Assembly (NCBI RefSeq): GCF_018130765.1 | Contig: NZ_JAFCJZ010000001.1 | Span: forward strand, 248,001 to 312,000 | Direction of reading: 5' to 3' | DNA: 64,000 nt | From: Bradyrhizobium iriomotense | GTDB taxonomy: Bacteria > Pseudomonadota > Alphaproteobacteria > Rhizobiales > Xanthobacteraceae | Part shown: piece by piece, positions 9,301-17,717 of the stretch | Position numbering within the stretch: the stretch's first letter is position 1 | Layout of the letters: each line of letters starts with the position of its first letter | The notes under the pieces: generated by a model | Told to the model about the DNA's origin: nothing | The model's input: the letters and a program-made list of their open reading frames with translations, nothing else | Database searches by the model: none | Made by a program: the position numbers and the translations under genes

Positions 9301-11506
9301 CCGGAAGCACGATCTTGCGCTCGACGGCGCGGCCGCCGGTCTCGACCATGCGGACGAAGATCTGCGCCTCCTGCGGCCGCGTCGAAGCGGGCTGCTTGTC
9401 GAGCGTCACCGGGAAGGTGGCAACGCCATTGGCATCGGCCTCGGGCAGGTTTTCCAGCGGCGTGCGTTCGTTCGAGGTGGTCTCCTCGTCGGCAACGCCG
9501 AACTGATATCCGGAGAAGCCCGGCCGTTCGCTTGCGGGCGCGATCAGCATGTCGCCTTCGAGCGCAAGGCCCGAGGCCGGCGCGCCATAGAGGAAATGAC
9601 CGTCCACCTTAAGCTCCACTGGAGCGTTAGCTTTGATCAGCTTGTCCTTGGCGGACAAATCGAATTCGATCCGATCAGGAACGTAGTCCTCGACCATGAA
9701 GGTGGTTTCGCCAACCGAAGCCCCCTTCGGATCGGTGAAGGCGCGCGCGCGCCAGGTGCCAGTTGGCACGGCCGAGTTGAGCGGCACGGACAGCGTGCGG
9801 CCGCCGGCGCCCTGGTCGGGCAGCACGGCACGGCGGTATTCGACGCCGTCGGGGCGCTCGACCACCAGCGTCATCGGCCCGCCGGTCACGGCATTGCCCT
9901 GCCCGTCGCGCAAGAGCGCGGTGAGGAAGACGGTCTCGCTGGAGCGGTAGACGCCGCGCTCGGCATAGACGAAGGCATCGGCGCCGGCGGGCACGGCGCG
10001 CCCCGAAACGCCGCGGTCGGAGAGGTCGAAGGCCGACGTCTTCAGGCTGAGGAAGGCGTAGTCGGCCTTTTCGCCCGTGACCGTCAGCATCGCCGGCGAC
10101 AGGCCGCCCTCGCCGCGCGCCAGGCCCGCCTCGAACAGCACGTGGCCGGTCTCGTCGGTCTTGCGCGTCGCCAGGATCTCGTTGTTGCGGGCGACCAGCC
10201 GCACCTCGGCCTTGCCGACCGGATCGGTCGACGCCAGCGAGTTGACGAAGACGTGGATGCCGTCATTGCCGGAGTAAGCGGAGACGCCCAGGTCGGAGAC
10301 GATGAACCATTGCGTGGCGAGCTGGTACTCGTCGTCCGAGCCCGGGCCCTTGGCCGCCGCGGTCATCACGTAGACGCCGGGCTGGAGCTCGCCGAGCGCC
10401 TGGTCGACCGGGAATGCCGTGGTGACGTCCTGGTTCAGCGTCATCGCGGTCGAAAGCTCGCCCGACCAGACCTTGACGCCGCGCTCGTCGCCGAGATCGC
10501 TGAGCTGATATTTGGTCAGCGTCTTCTGGAAATCGCTGTCGACCACCGTGTTGATCAGGTTGCGGTCGCCGATGCGGAAGACGTTGATGTTGACCGCGGG
10601 CGTGTTGACGCTGACCACGGGAATGCCGCGCTGGCCGGTCCTGGGCAGCACATAGGCGCGGCTGGTGAAGCGCACGAAGGGCTTGCGGTCGCGCACATAG
10701 ACGTTGAACTCGGCCGATTTCGGCAGCCCCTCCTTCACCGTGGACGGCAGGCCGGCGCGCAGATTGATGTTGTACCGTTCGCCGTGCTTCAGCCCGTCGA
10801 CGCAGAGCTGCTTGCCTTCCGCCGACAGCGCCGGCTTGTCCTGCCCTGCGAGGGCCAGGAACGGCGCGAAGTCGGTGCGCTTGGCGAGCTCCTCGGAGAA
10901 CTGGAAGCAGGCGCGCGGGCTCGCCGAATCCGAGTCCACGGTGTAGTCGAGCAGCCGGAAGCCGTGCTCGTCGCGCAGCTTCTCATATTGGCCGCGGACG
11001 TCGGCGACCTCGCGCAGGTCGAGCGACAGCCGCAGCGAATCCAGCGCCGGCCGCCACAGCTTGCGTTCGGCCAGCGACTTGCCGAGCACGGCGAGCGCGT
11101 CGGCCTCCTCGCCCGGATTGCCGGCCCGCGTGTAAGCGATATAGGCCGCAGTCGAGGCGCGCTCCAGCAGGAAGGTCTGCTCGCTCGAGTTCTTGGGCCA
11201 GATCTGGAAGATCACCTTGGCGAGCCGCAGCCAGTTGCCGGCATCCTCAGGCGTGGTAGCCGCAATCTGGCCGAGCACCGACAGGCCGGTGCGGTAATCA
11301 TTGCGCTTGAAGGCGGCGTCGGCATCCGTGCGCAGCGTCGCGTTGGTCTTGGCGACCGGCCCCGCCTCACTCTTGATCTGCGCCTCCAGCTTGATCGCGG
11401 AATCGGCGAGATCGTCGCGTTTGAAGGCCTTGTCGGCGGCCTGCGCCGCGTTAAGGCCGAGCGCCAGCGCGGCGCAGATTGTGACGGCGCGAACAAGACC
11501 GATCAT
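6302..11506 (-). CDS. Bacterial alpha-2-macroglobulin family protein
   Basis: A 1,734-residue exported protein with a Sec-type signal peptide ending near LNAAQA. MG-type beta domains fill the first two thirds. The thioester motif GCSEQ lies near residue 1285 and starts the thioester domain, with the C-terminal receptor-like domain after it. There is no lipobox cysteine, so it is probably periplasmic rather than lipid-anchored. Such proteins are thought to trap proteases entering the periplasm and to work beside PBP1C, whose gene follows. Start ATG 11506 is chosen because the signal peptide begins there and GGGAGT precedes it. Confidence 0.93.
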   Translation of the reverse strand: MIGLVRAVTICAALALGLNAAQAADKAFKRDDLADSAIKLEAQIKSEAGPVAKTNATLRTDADAAFKRNDYRTGLSVLGQIAATTPEDAGNWLRLAKVIFQIWPKNSSEQTFLLERASTAAYIAYTRAGNPGEEADALAVLGKSLAERKLWRPALDSLRLSLDLREVADVRGQYEKLRDEHGFRLLDYTVDSDSASPRACFQFSEELAKRTDFAPFLALAGQDKPALSAEGKQLCVDGLKHGERYNINLRAGLPSTVKEGLPKSAEFNVYVRDRKPFVRFTSRAYVLPRTGQRGIPVVSVNTPAVNINVFRIGDRNLINTVVDSDFQKTLTKYQLSDLGDERGVKVWSGELSTAMTLNQDVTTAFPVDQALGELQPGVYVMTAAAKGPGSDDEYQLATQWFIVSDLGVSAYSGNDGIHVFVNSLASTDPVGKAEVRLVARNNEILATRKTDETGHVLFEAGLARGEGGLSPAMLTVTGEKADYAFLSLKTSAFDLSDRGVSGRAVPAGADAFVYAERGVYRSSETVFLTALLRDGQGNAVTGGPMTLVVERPDGVEYRRAVLPDQGAGGRTLSVPLNSAVPTGTWRARAFTDPKGASVGETTFMVEDYVPDRIEFDLSAKDKLIKANAPVELKVDGHFLYGAPASGLALEGDMLIAPASERPGFSGYQFGVADEETTSNERTPLENLPEADANGVATFPVTLDKQPASTRPQEAQIFVRMVETGGRAVERKIVLPVAPTAAQIGIKPLFGDKNVAEGDKAEFDVVFVSPEGQRLRRDGLRYELLKMESRYQWYRQNNYWEYEPVKSTSRVADGDVTIAADRPARISLAPQPGRYRLDVKSNDADGPVTSVQFDVGWYSDGSADTPDLLETSIDKPQYASGDTMTVSVNVRSAGKLTINVLGDRLLTTQTIDVKEGTAQVKLPVGKDWGTGAYVVATLRRPLDAAAQRMPGRAIGLKWFGIDKQTRTLSVKLTPPALIRPNAMLKIPVKLDGLNPGEDAKIVIAAVDVGILNLTNYKPPAPDDYYLGQRRLSAEIRDLYGQLIDGMSGTRGQIKSGGDAGAAELQGSPPSQKPLALYSGIVTVGADGTAEVSFDIPEFAGTARVMAVAWTATKLGRANTDVVIRDPVVLTTTLPRFLLNGDHGTVNLEIDNVEGQAGDYVINVKTGGPVKMTGNPATTVRLAAKQRNSFSLALDATAAGQATLDVDIKGPNGLALARHYAFDVKAATQVLARRSIRTLAKGESLTLTSDMFSDLVPGTGSVSVSASLSTALDAATILKALDRYPYGCSEQITSRAMPLLYVNELAAGAHLAMDTEVDQRIRDSIERLLARQGSNGSFGLWSAGGDDAWLDAYVTDFLTRAREKGFAVPDVLFKNALDRIRNSVVNGNEPEKDGGRDLAYGLYVLARNGAAPIGDLRYLADTKLNNLATPIAKSQLAAALALVGDRNRAERVYGAALDSLAPKPVLEFGRTDYGSQLRDAAALVSLASEGNAPKATLTQAVSRVETARGLTPYTSTQENAWLVLAARALAKENLSIEVDGQPVKTALYRSYKADTLSGKPLKITNTGDAPVQAVVSVSGSPVTPEPAASNGFKIERSYYTLDGKPADISKVKQNQRFAVVLKITEAKPEYGHIMVSDYLPAGLEIDNPKLVSSGDSGTLDWIEDGEEPEDTEFRDDRFTAAVDRASDSKSVFTVAYVVRAVSPGKYVLPQAYVEDMYNPSRYGRTGTGIVEVRAAK

Positions 11507-11910
11507 GGATGGACTCCCGGAAATCGCGGACGAACGCCGCTTGTCGCATGAAATGCGCGGAAAGGTGACGGACTCAAGGCGATGGAACCAGAGGTGCAAA
11601 ACGTCGCATTCGCCATGACAAGGCAGGCCCAGAGGAGACCAGTCCAGATACCGCCGCGCACGCCGTCCTGATGGCGCAGCAACACCTAGCCAGTCGACCG
11701 GCGGCCGTGTCCCGGAAGCTGTTCAGCGTTCCCGGCGATGTGATCCATCGTCCAGTCCGCTGCCGCTCAACCCGGCACCCTGACACCCCACCGTTCCGCT
11801 TTGTCGCGGCATAGAGGAAAACGGTTCGGTTCAGGCTTGGCGAAAGACCAGATTTTTCATATTGGCATGCTAGATGAACGGCCAGCCGCCCCAACCGGGC
11901 GGCCCAGGAC
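11507..11910. other. Intergenic region before tRNA-Arg
   Basis: About 400 bp between the alpha-2-macroglobulin start and tRNA-Arg. Short open frames exist but none has a convincing ribosome binding site or recognisable product. It must hold the promoters of both neighbours; I could not place them. Confidence 0.5.
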
Positions 11911-11987
11911 GGTCCCGTAGCTCAACTGGATAGAGTAGCGGATTTCTACTCCGCGGGTTGCAGGTTCGAGTCCTGCCGGGATCGCCA
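11911..11987 (+). tRNA. tRNA-Arg (TCT)
   Basis: A 77-nt cloverleaf. Acceptor GGTCCCG pairs with CGGGATC (one G-T pair). The anticodon stem GCGGA/TCCGC encloses loop TTTCTAC with anticodon TCT, and the T arm GCAGG-TTCGAGT-CCTGC is intact. CCA is encoded. It reads arginine AGA codons. Confidence 0.97.
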
Positions 11988-12177
11988 AGCCTTCGAATTG
12001 CCGCCGCCCCTCATTGCGGTCCACCCGGCGCACCGCTCAGCCGTGCAAGACGGCTTGACGTGCCAAACGACGCTCACTGCCAATCCGTCGTCCTTCACGA
12101 ACGCGTGGCCGGGCCTTTGAACCGGGCGCATCGGTCCTATCTACGCGCCGGGCGATGTGCGCCCGAGAAGGACCCCG

Positions 12178-12438
12178 ATGCCACCGTCCGAGTGGACGAG
12201 AATGGCCATCGCATCTGCAGTGGCCGTCCTCGCAATATCATTTCTGGCCATTGACGCCGGCGTCGACGTGAACACCGGCGCGATCGTAAAACGCGTCGAG
12301 ACGGCGCGGGCCTCGATTACAGACGTGGTGGCGCGCCAGCATGAGCTCGCATTCGCCGTTCAGGCGTGGTCGCGAGGCAATCACCAGAAGCCGCTCTCGG
12401 AGAAGCAGCCGCTGGAGCAGTGCCTGGCGATCGATTGA
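12178..12438 (+). CDS. Hypothetical small membrane-anchored protein
   Basis: 86 residues starting at ATG 12178, preceded by GAGAAGGA. One N-terminal hydrophobic segment (AIASAVAVLAISFLAI) is followed by a polar tail. I do not recognise a family. The topology suggests a membrane-tethered or exported small protein. An upstream in-frame start at 12157 is possible but adds only a charged extension. Confidence 0.5.
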   Translation: MPPSEWTRMAIASAVAVLAISFLAIDAGVDVNTGAIVKRVETARASITDVVARQHELAFAVQAWSRGNHQKPLSEKQPLEQCLAID

Positions 12439-12598
12439 TTCAGACGCGCTGCGTGACAACACCAAGCCCCTTCGCGGGCCGTTTGTTTGTTCACGGTCCG
12501 ACTCCGCTTCGTTCGCAAAGCACGAATCGCGATCGCGAATATCAGCGCTGCGCAAATGTTAATAGCGAGTTGCCGTTCGCTGATTGCGCGCGCGACCG

Positions 12599-12751
12599 CT
12601 ACTCCGTCGGCTCAACGTCGCGCCGCTCGCGGGCAAGCTGATGCCAGGCGATGGCGAGCTCGATGAGCCGTTGCCGGTCAGCGCCCTCGGACGCTGCGGC
12701 GCGCTTCATTGCGGCCTCGGCTTCGTGCTGCGGGTCGTACTTGTTACACAT
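12599..12751 (-). CDS. Hypothetical 50-residue protein
   Basis: Starts at ATG 12751 (MCNKYDPQHEAEAAMKRAAA) and reads as a charged, Ala/Glu/Arg-rich helical protein with no membrane segment. I do not recognise it beyond resembling small conserved hypotheticals of Bradyrhizobium. It stands alone between two hypothetical genes. Confidence 0.5.
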   Translation of the reverse strand: MCNKYDPQHEAEAAMKRAAASEGADRQRLIELAIAWHQLARERRDVEPTE

Positions 12752-13023
12752 GAGTCGGATTTTAGCCGCCTGATCTGGACAAGTGCGTGGCAATTTCGTC
12801 CGTATGATTGCGGATGACGGACGTTGTCGCGAGCAATTTCAGCACGTCTAGATTGTTAAGGTTATAAAACGTCACTCGCGGTTTCAAGCTCGTCCTCGTC
12901 GCAGGTGAATGGAGACCCGGCGTCATTCCGAGCCATCTGTGAATTGCGTCACAGCCTGCGCCCCGCTTCTCGCGCTAAAAATCGTCCCAGGAGCGCGAGA
13001 CGGTGTGGGAGGTCATTCCCGTC

Positions 13024-13185
13024 ATGACACAGCAAGCAACCGCCGAAGCCAGGGTCCCGACACAACGACAGCGGTCCGACCTGTTCGGCATCGCGTGCCT
13101 TGCGACGATCGGTCTCGTGACGCTGGCCTGGATCGCAGGCCTGGTCTGGGGCGCGATGGCATTCTTCAACTGGCTGGTAGCCTGA
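13024..13185 (+). CDS. Small single-helix membrane protein, paralogue of the 35741-35902 gene
   Basis: 53 residues. A polar N-terminal half is followed by one long hydrophobic segment (GIACLATIGLVTLAWIAGLV) ending in an aromatic FFNWLVA. Start ATG 13024 follows GGGAGGT. The protein at 35741 has the same length (53), the same polar-then-hydrophobic plan, LAWIA-type centre and W/F-rich end, so the two appear to be paralogues. Function is unknown. Confidence 0.65.
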   Translation: MTQQATAEARVPTQRQRSDLFGIACLATIGLVTLAWIAGLVWGAMAFFNWLVA

Positions 13186-13233
13186 CGCGCGAGGTGATCT
13201 GCCCTCATCCGCGCGCAACCGGATCGACCGGCA

Positions 13234-13262
13234 AACAAAAAGGCGGGCCTTCGCCCGCCTCT
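13234..13262 (-). terminator. Intrinsic terminator of the glycine-zipper protein gene
   Basis: The hairpin AGGCGGGC-CTTC-GCCCGCCT is followed on the minus strand by TTTTTGTTTG. It lies 25 bp after the stop of the 13288-14067 gene. Confidence 0.85.
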
Positions 13263-13287
13263 TCGGTTTCAGCTCCTGCGCAGAGGC

Positions 13288-14067
13288 TCAGTAGCACGCG
13301 CGCGGATCGGCCTGCACATACTGCCCGTTTGGATAGCGGTAGTAGCAATTGCCCTCGGCCAGATAGTAGCCGGGCCGCGAAGCTGCCGTCGCGCCGGCGA
13401 TCGCGCCGGTGGCGCCGCCGAGAACCGCCCCTGCGGCGGCCCCCGTCGCATTGCCCGAGATCAGCCCGCCAAGCACACCGCCGACAATGGCACCGCCAAG
13501 CGCGCTTGCGCCGGGATCGGCCGGCGGCGGCGGAGGTGGCGGTTCGTAGGCGACCGGCGGCGGCGCCGGGGCATAGGCCACCGGCACGTCGTCGTAATAC
13601 TCCTCCGAGATGTAGCCGGGCGGACCGGCCATCCGCTGCGGATAATAATACCAGACGCCGCCGACGTCCCACCACCAGCCGGACCGGCCGTTGTGGACTT
13701 CGTGGCGCCAGCGCCCGCCTTCCCAGCCGAGGTTGCCGCGATAGGCATGTCCGCCCCAGTCGCGCGTCGGTGCGGGGCCACGCGCGTAGTTGCGGCCGGG
13801 CGGCGGTCCGCCGGCATTGTGCGGGCCGGGACCGGGGCCGGCGGCGTGAGGCTGGCCGCCGGGCTGCGGCGCGGGCCGGGCCGCCTGCTGCGGCGGAGGA
13901 CCCTTGCGCATGGTCTGGGGCGGCGCACCGGCGCCGGCCCCTGCCGGCGGATGACCGTCGTGCCGTGGCGGCCCTGCGTCCTGCGCCTGCGCCTGCGCCG
14001 AGAGCGCGAGCAATGACATGGCCGAAACCAAGGGAATGATGATCTTCATGCGGCTGGACGCACTCAT
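13288..14067 (-). CDS. Exported proline-rich protein with glycine-zipper segment
   Basis: 259 residues from ATG 14067, preceded by AGGGGG. A signal peptide ends around ALSAQAQAQ. Next comes a Pro/Gly/His-rich segment, an aromatic segment (WWWDVGGVWYYY), a PPPPPP stretch, then a glycine zipper (GGAIVGGVLGGLISG) that could span or insert in a membrane. The C-terminus has paired cysteines (GNCYYRYPNG, RACY). Glycine-zipper envelope proteins are common in this group and probably sit in the outer membrane or periplasm. The function is unknown. Confidence 0.8.
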   Translation of the reverse strand: MSASSRMKIIIPLVSAMSLLALSAQAQAQDAGPPRHDGHPPAGAGAGAPPQTMRKGPPPQQAARPAPQPGGQPHAAGPGPGPHNAGGPPPGRNYARGPAPTRDWGGHAYRGNLGWEGGRWRHEVHNGRSGWWWDVGGVWYYYPQRMAGPPGYISEEYYDDVPVAYAPAPPPVAYEPPPPPPPADPGASALGGAIVGGVLGGLISGNATGAAAGAVLGGATGAIAGATAASRPGYYLAEGNCYYRYPNGQYVQADPRACY

Positions 14068-14262
14068 GCGTGCTTGCCCCCTACTCTCTCGCTTGCCGTG
14101 GTCCCTCGCGCGATAGACGATTCGCCTCGCGCCGGGGTGATGCCGGCTGACATAACTGACCTGCTTGATCGGCCAAGTGATCGGCCAAGTCCCGTTACAA
14201 ATGATTAAGATCACGGCAATTTTTCGGCCCGACGGGGCCGCAACGGCTCGCGCGGAGCGCCG

Positions 14263-14487
14263 CTAGCGGGCCGGCTCGATGACGTTGCAGTTGCTCCGCC
14301 CCGACATCAGGCAATCCTGCATCTTGCTGGCCGAGGTGAGATCGCGGGCGAGCCACCACCCGATTCCGAGGATCACGATGGCGATGACCAGGCCGGCGAT
14401 AGCGCCGCGGCGGTTGTCGCCGGGTTGAGGTCTTGGCGGGGATTTGGGCTTCTCGCCCGGTTCGGGCTTGGACGCAGGGCTCGACAT
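14263..14487 (-). CDS. Hypothetical single-helix membrane protein
   Basis: 74 residues: a Pro/Lys-rich cytoplasmic N-terminus (residues 1-27), a membrane helix (GAIAGLVIAIVILGIGWWLA) and a short periplasmic tail with two cysteines (KMQDCLMSGRSNCN), which could form a disulfide. It resembles small conserved hypotheticals of Bradyrhizobium, with no assigned function. The ribosome binding site is weak. Confidence 0.65.
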   Translation of the reverse strand: MSSPASKPEPGEKPKSPPRPQPGDNRRGAIAGLVIAIVILGIGWWLARDLTSASKMQDCLMSGRSNCNVIEPAR

Positions 14488-14563
14488 GACAATCTGATCG
14501 CACGGGGTGAGCCGGCTTTATCACCTCTGCGACGTGGCGTCACATCCCGGCCGCCCTTCCGGT

Positions 14564-14800
14564 TCAGCCCCGGGTCTGGCGGATCGCATCCTTGCGCAAG
14601 GTTTCGACAGCCGGGGTCGCCTCGCGAGCCCGCGGTGCGCAGGTCGTGAGCACGAAGGCGGTCTGGCTGCACTCCCAGTCGGCGCCCAGAACGGCGTTCT
14701 CGACCGGTTGTGGACGGGCAAACAGCAATGCGGCACCTGCCAGCGCCGCCACCACGAGAATGAGCGCGAGCGCCTTGAGGCTCAGCCGGAAGATGGTCAT
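14564..14800 (-). CDS. Hypothetical exported or membrane-anchored protein
   Basis: 78 residues with an N-terminal hydrophobic segment (LKALALILVVAALAGAALLF) and a periplasmic part with two cysteines (WECSQTAFVLTTC). It lies upstream of and co-oriented with the 14263 gene and has a similar plan (helix plus a cysteine pair), so they may be transcribed together. Function is unknown. Confidence 0.6.
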   Translation of the reverse strand: MTIFRLSLKALALILVVAALAGAALLFARPQPVENAVLGADWECSQTAFVLTTCAPRAREATPAVETLRKDAIRQTRG

Positions 14801-15066
14801 GCCCGTGCTCCGTCGCGTATCGGGCGGACGCTAGGCGCCGCCGCAGGTCGCCCCTTATGAGGGACATCACAATTCGGCAGTTTTTCCGGGCTACGAGAGA
14901 TCGTCGGAGGAGCGATTTTTCGTCTACCTGATAGGCTGCGATTATGTATGGCGTCGTGACGCGCGCCGATGTACACGCATTCCGTCACGCGGCGCCGCGC
15001 TATGCCCAGCCGACGTACCCACGATCAGTGATGTAGGATTGAAAGCGAGGAAGACAAGGCTCGTCG

Positions 15067-15414
15067 ATGAGTGGATTCAGGGAACCAGGCTTCTCCGACC
15101 GGCAAAAGGCCGCGCAGGAAGCACGCAAAAATCTTTTGAACAAGTTCAAGTCGCAGCCGGGCCCCGATGATCCGGCGGTTGCCGCGCGCCGTGCCGAACG
15201 CGAGGCCCTTGCGGCCAAGCGCGCCGAGGCAAAGGCCTCGCGCGAGGCGGAAAAGGCCGAGCAGAAGCGTCTCGAGGAAGAAGCCAAGGCCGCCGAAGCC
15301 GCGCGCATCGAGCGTGAGGCTCAGGAAGCGGCCGAGCGGCAGGCTGCGCTCGAGGCCGAGCAGAAAGCCAAGCGCGACGCCCGCTACGCCGCCCGCAAGG
15401 CCAAGCGCAAGTAG
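15067..15414 (+). CDS. DUF6481 family protein
   Basis: 115 residues, extremely rich in Ala, Glu, Lys and Arg, and predicted to be one long charged helix or coiled coil. The N-terminal SGFREPGFSDRQKAAQEARK is characteristic of the DUF6481 family. There is no membrane segment. Families of this kind may bind nucleic acid or other proteins through the charged helix, but no function is established. Confidence 0.85.
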   Translation: MSGFREPGFSDRQKAAQEARKNLLNKFKSQPGPDDPAVAARRAEREALAAKRAEAKASREAEKAEQKRLEEEAKAAEAARIEREAQEAAERQAALEAEQKAKRDARYAARKAKRK

Positions 15415-15565
15415 CGTTCAGAAGCAACGTTCACAAAGTAGCGTTCGGACGTCACGTTCAATTGAAGTTGAGCGGAGACATCATTTCGGGGCGGTCCATG
15501 TGACCGCCCCCGGACTCTTCCGAGTGCGCGTCTGCCTTTGCACGCGCGCCAGTGACGACAGAAGA

Positions 15566-15808
15566 TCAGTTCTTCTTCATCATCCCATCGTCTTTCTTCA
15601 TCCCGTCCTTCGACATGTGATCCTTCTTCATGCCGTCGTCCTTGGACATGGCATCTTTCTTCATGCCGTCCTTGGACATCGTGTCCTTCTTCATCATGCC
15701 GTCGTCCTTGCCCATCTTGTCCTGAGCGAAAGCGGCCGGCGACAGCGCGAGGCCAAGCGAGAGAACGGCAGCCGAGACGCCGAGCGCGATACGGGTACGA
15801 ATGGTCAT
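15566..15808 (-). CDS. Exported MXKDX pentapeptide-repeat protein
   Basis: 80 residues. A signal peptide ends at PAAFAQ and the mature part is almost entirely repeats of the MXKDX type (GMKKDAMSKDDGMKKDHMSK and similar). The protein belongs to the small exported pentapeptide MXKDX repeat family found in many proteobacteria. It is rich in Met, Lys and Asp, so metal or phosphate binding is imaginable but unproven. The repeats make this DNA internally repetitive. Confidence 0.88.
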   Translation of the reverse strand: MTIRTRIALGVSAAVLSLGLALSPAAFAQDKMGKDDGMMKKDTMSKDGMKKDAMSKDDGMKKDHMSKDGMKKDDGMMKKN

Positions 15809-16143
15809 GGATCATCTTCCCTTCGAGATGTGTTTGACAGCGACGGACGCCGCTATTTGATCTCGACGGATCGAGGTGCGGACTTGTTACGGCCTCGCCT
15901 ATAAATTTCTCCAGGCCGCGCATTCGCCGCAATCACGTACCCGGCATCGGACCTCCATTCGGAGCAGCGGGACTGCAAGTGTGCAGCGCAGCACGACCGG
16001 CCCTTGCCGCGGCATTCGGTCTCGAACTATCAGATGAGAGAACATCGCCTCGAAGACCGGCTAGGATGGGCCCGAACGCCGGTCTGAAGAGACCCGACCC
16101 AAATCACACCGACAAGAACAGAAACGTTCAAGGGGATCACACC
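15809..16143. other. Intergenic region upstream of the first TRAP operon
   Basis: 335 bp between the divergent MXKDX and TRAP genes. No convincing gene or operator palindrome was seen. It presumably carries the promoters of both units. Confidence 0.5.
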
Positions 16144-17166
16144 ATGATTACGCGCCGCCATCTGATCGCGACCGCCGTCGCCGCGCCCGCCATCCTGCGC
16201 TTCGGCACCGGTACCGCGCATGCCGCCACCACGCTGAAGATCTCGCATCAATTTCCGGGTGGCACCATCGACAAGGGCGATTTCCGCGACCGTCTCTGCC
16301 GCATGTTCGCCGCTGAAGTTGCCAAGCGCAGCAATGGCGACATCGCCGCCGAGATCTATCCGAACTCCTCGCTGATCAAGACCAACGCGCAGTTCTCCGC
16401 GATGCGCAAGGGCGCGCTCGACATCTCGCTCTATCCGATGCCCTATGCCGGCGGCGAGCTGCCCGAGACCAATATCGGCCTGATGCCGGGCCTCGTCACC
16501 ACCTACGACCAGGGTCTGCGCTGGAAGAAGGAGCCGGTCGGCAAGGCGCTGACCGACTTGCTCGCCGACAAGGGCATCATCCTGCTCACCTGGGTCTGGC
16601 AGGCCGGCGGCGTCGCCAGCCGCTCCAAACCGCTCGTGTCGCCGGAAGATGCCAAGGGCATGAAGGTTCGCGGCGGCTCGCGCGAGATGGACATGGTGCT
16701 CCAGACCGCCGGCGCCTCGGTGCTGTCGGTGCCCTCGAACGAGATCTACGCGGCGATGCAGACCGGCGCCTGCGATGCCGGCATCACCTCCTCCACCAGC
16801 CTGATCTCGTTCCGCCTCGAAGAGGTCGCGAAGTCTCTGACGTCAGGCGCGGGCACCTCCTATTGGTTCATGCTCGAGCCGCTGATGATGTCGAAGGCGA
16901 TTTTCGACAAGCTGCCGAAGAACCAGCAGGACGTCCTGCTCACCGTGGGCCAGGAGCTCGAAGCCTTCGGCCGCAAGGGCGCGCAGGACGACGACGTCGA
17001 GGTCGCCAAGGTCTACGAGAAGGCCGGCGCCAAGGTCTCGGTGCTGGATGCCGCGACCGTCGGCAAGTGGCGCGACATCGCCCGCGACACCGCGTGGAAG
17101 GATTACGGCGCCAAGACCGCGACCTCGGCCAACCTGCTCAAGCTCGCCACTGACGTTGCGGCATGA
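16144..17166 (+). CDS. TRAP transporter solute-binding protein, DctP family (system 1)
   Basis: 340 residues with an N-terminal RR-containing signal (MITRRHLIATAVAAPAILRF) ending near AHA, consistent with Tat or Sec export. The mature protein follows the DctP fold, with the core KGMKVRGGSREMDM (the Arg that usually binds the substrate carboxylate) and NEIYAAMQTGACDAG. It binds an organic acid in the periplasm and delivers it to the QM permease encoded just downstream. The substrate cannot be read from the sequence. Start ATG 16144 is set by the signal peptide and the upstream AAGGGGAT. Confidence 0.92.
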   Translation: MITRRHLIATAVAAPAILRFGTGTAHAATTLKISHQFPGGTIDKGDFRDRLCRMFAAEVAKRSNGDIAAEIYPNSSLIKTNAQFSAMRKGALDISLYPMPYAGGELPETNIGLMPGLVTTYDQGLRWKKEPVGKALTDLLADKGIILLTWVWQAGGVASRSKPLVSPEDAKGMKVRGGSREMDMVLQTAGASVLSVPSNEIYAAMQTGACDAGITSSTSLISFRLEEVAKSLTSGAGTSYWFMLEPLMMSKAIFDKLPKNQQDVLLTVGQELEAFGRKGAQDDDVEVAKVYEKAGAKVSVLDAATVGKWRDIARDTAWKDYGAKTATSANLLKLATDVAA

Positions 17167-17717
17167 GCCACGGTCCGCTTCCGGATCGTGACGACCACGC
17201 AACCGCTGCCGCGGGCACAGGCCCTGCGGCGGCGATCGATCGCGGTCTTGCCATCCTCAACAGCATCATCGTCGTGTTCGCCGCGATCGCGCTGGTCGCA
17301 GCCTGCGCCATCCTGAGCTACAGCGTGCTCAGCCGCGCGCTGTTCAAGGCTGCCAATTACTGGCAGGACGAGGCTGCCGTGTTCCTCCTGGTCGGCGCCA
17401 CCTTCATGACGGCCGCCTATGTGCAGCAGAACCGCGGTCACATCGGCATCGAGGCCTTTGTCGGCCTGCTCTCGCCGCTCGCGAACAAAGTCCGGCTGTG
17501 GCTGGTCGATGTCGCAACGTTTCTGTTCTGCGCCTTCTTCACCTGGAAGTCATGGACTCTGGCCCATGAGGCCTATGTCGACGGCCAGGTCTCCAATTCG
17601 ATGTGGTCGCCGCCGCTCGCCATCCCCTATTCGCTGATGGCGTTCGGCATGAGCCTGCTCTGCATCCAGATTCTCGTGCAGCTCGCGCTGCCCTTTGCTG
17701 GAGGCCGGCGGCCATGA
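17163..17717 (+). CDS. TRAP transporter small permease, DctQ family (system 1)
   Basis: 184 residues with four predicted membrane helices and the conserved YWQDEAAVFLLVGATFMTAA region of DctQ. It overlaps the binding-protein gene by 4 bases and the large permease gene by 4 bases, so the three genes form one translationally coupled PQM operon. The small permease supports the large subunit in sodium- or proton-driven uptake. Confidence 0.92.
   Translation: MSHGPLPDRDDHATAAAGTGPAAAIDRGLAILNSIIVVFAAIALVAACAILSYSVLSRALFKAANYWQDEAAVFLLVGATFMTAAYVQQNRGHIGIEAFVGLLSPLANKVRLWLVDVATFLFCAFFTWKSWTLAHEAYVDGQVSNSMWSPPLAIPYSLMAFGMSLLCIQILVQLALPFAGGRRP

Noticed and set aside
7583..11551. A very long open frame (over 1,300 codons) opposite the alpha-2-macroglobulin gene, on the plus strand.
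   Set aside because: It is His/Arg/Ala-rich without any domain, mirrors the GC-rich codon pattern of the real gene and has no ribosome binding site. It is a shadow.
11574..11894. A minus-strand frame of 106 codons before tRNA-Arg.
   Set aside because: No ribosome binding site, Cys/Arg-rich random-looking composition.
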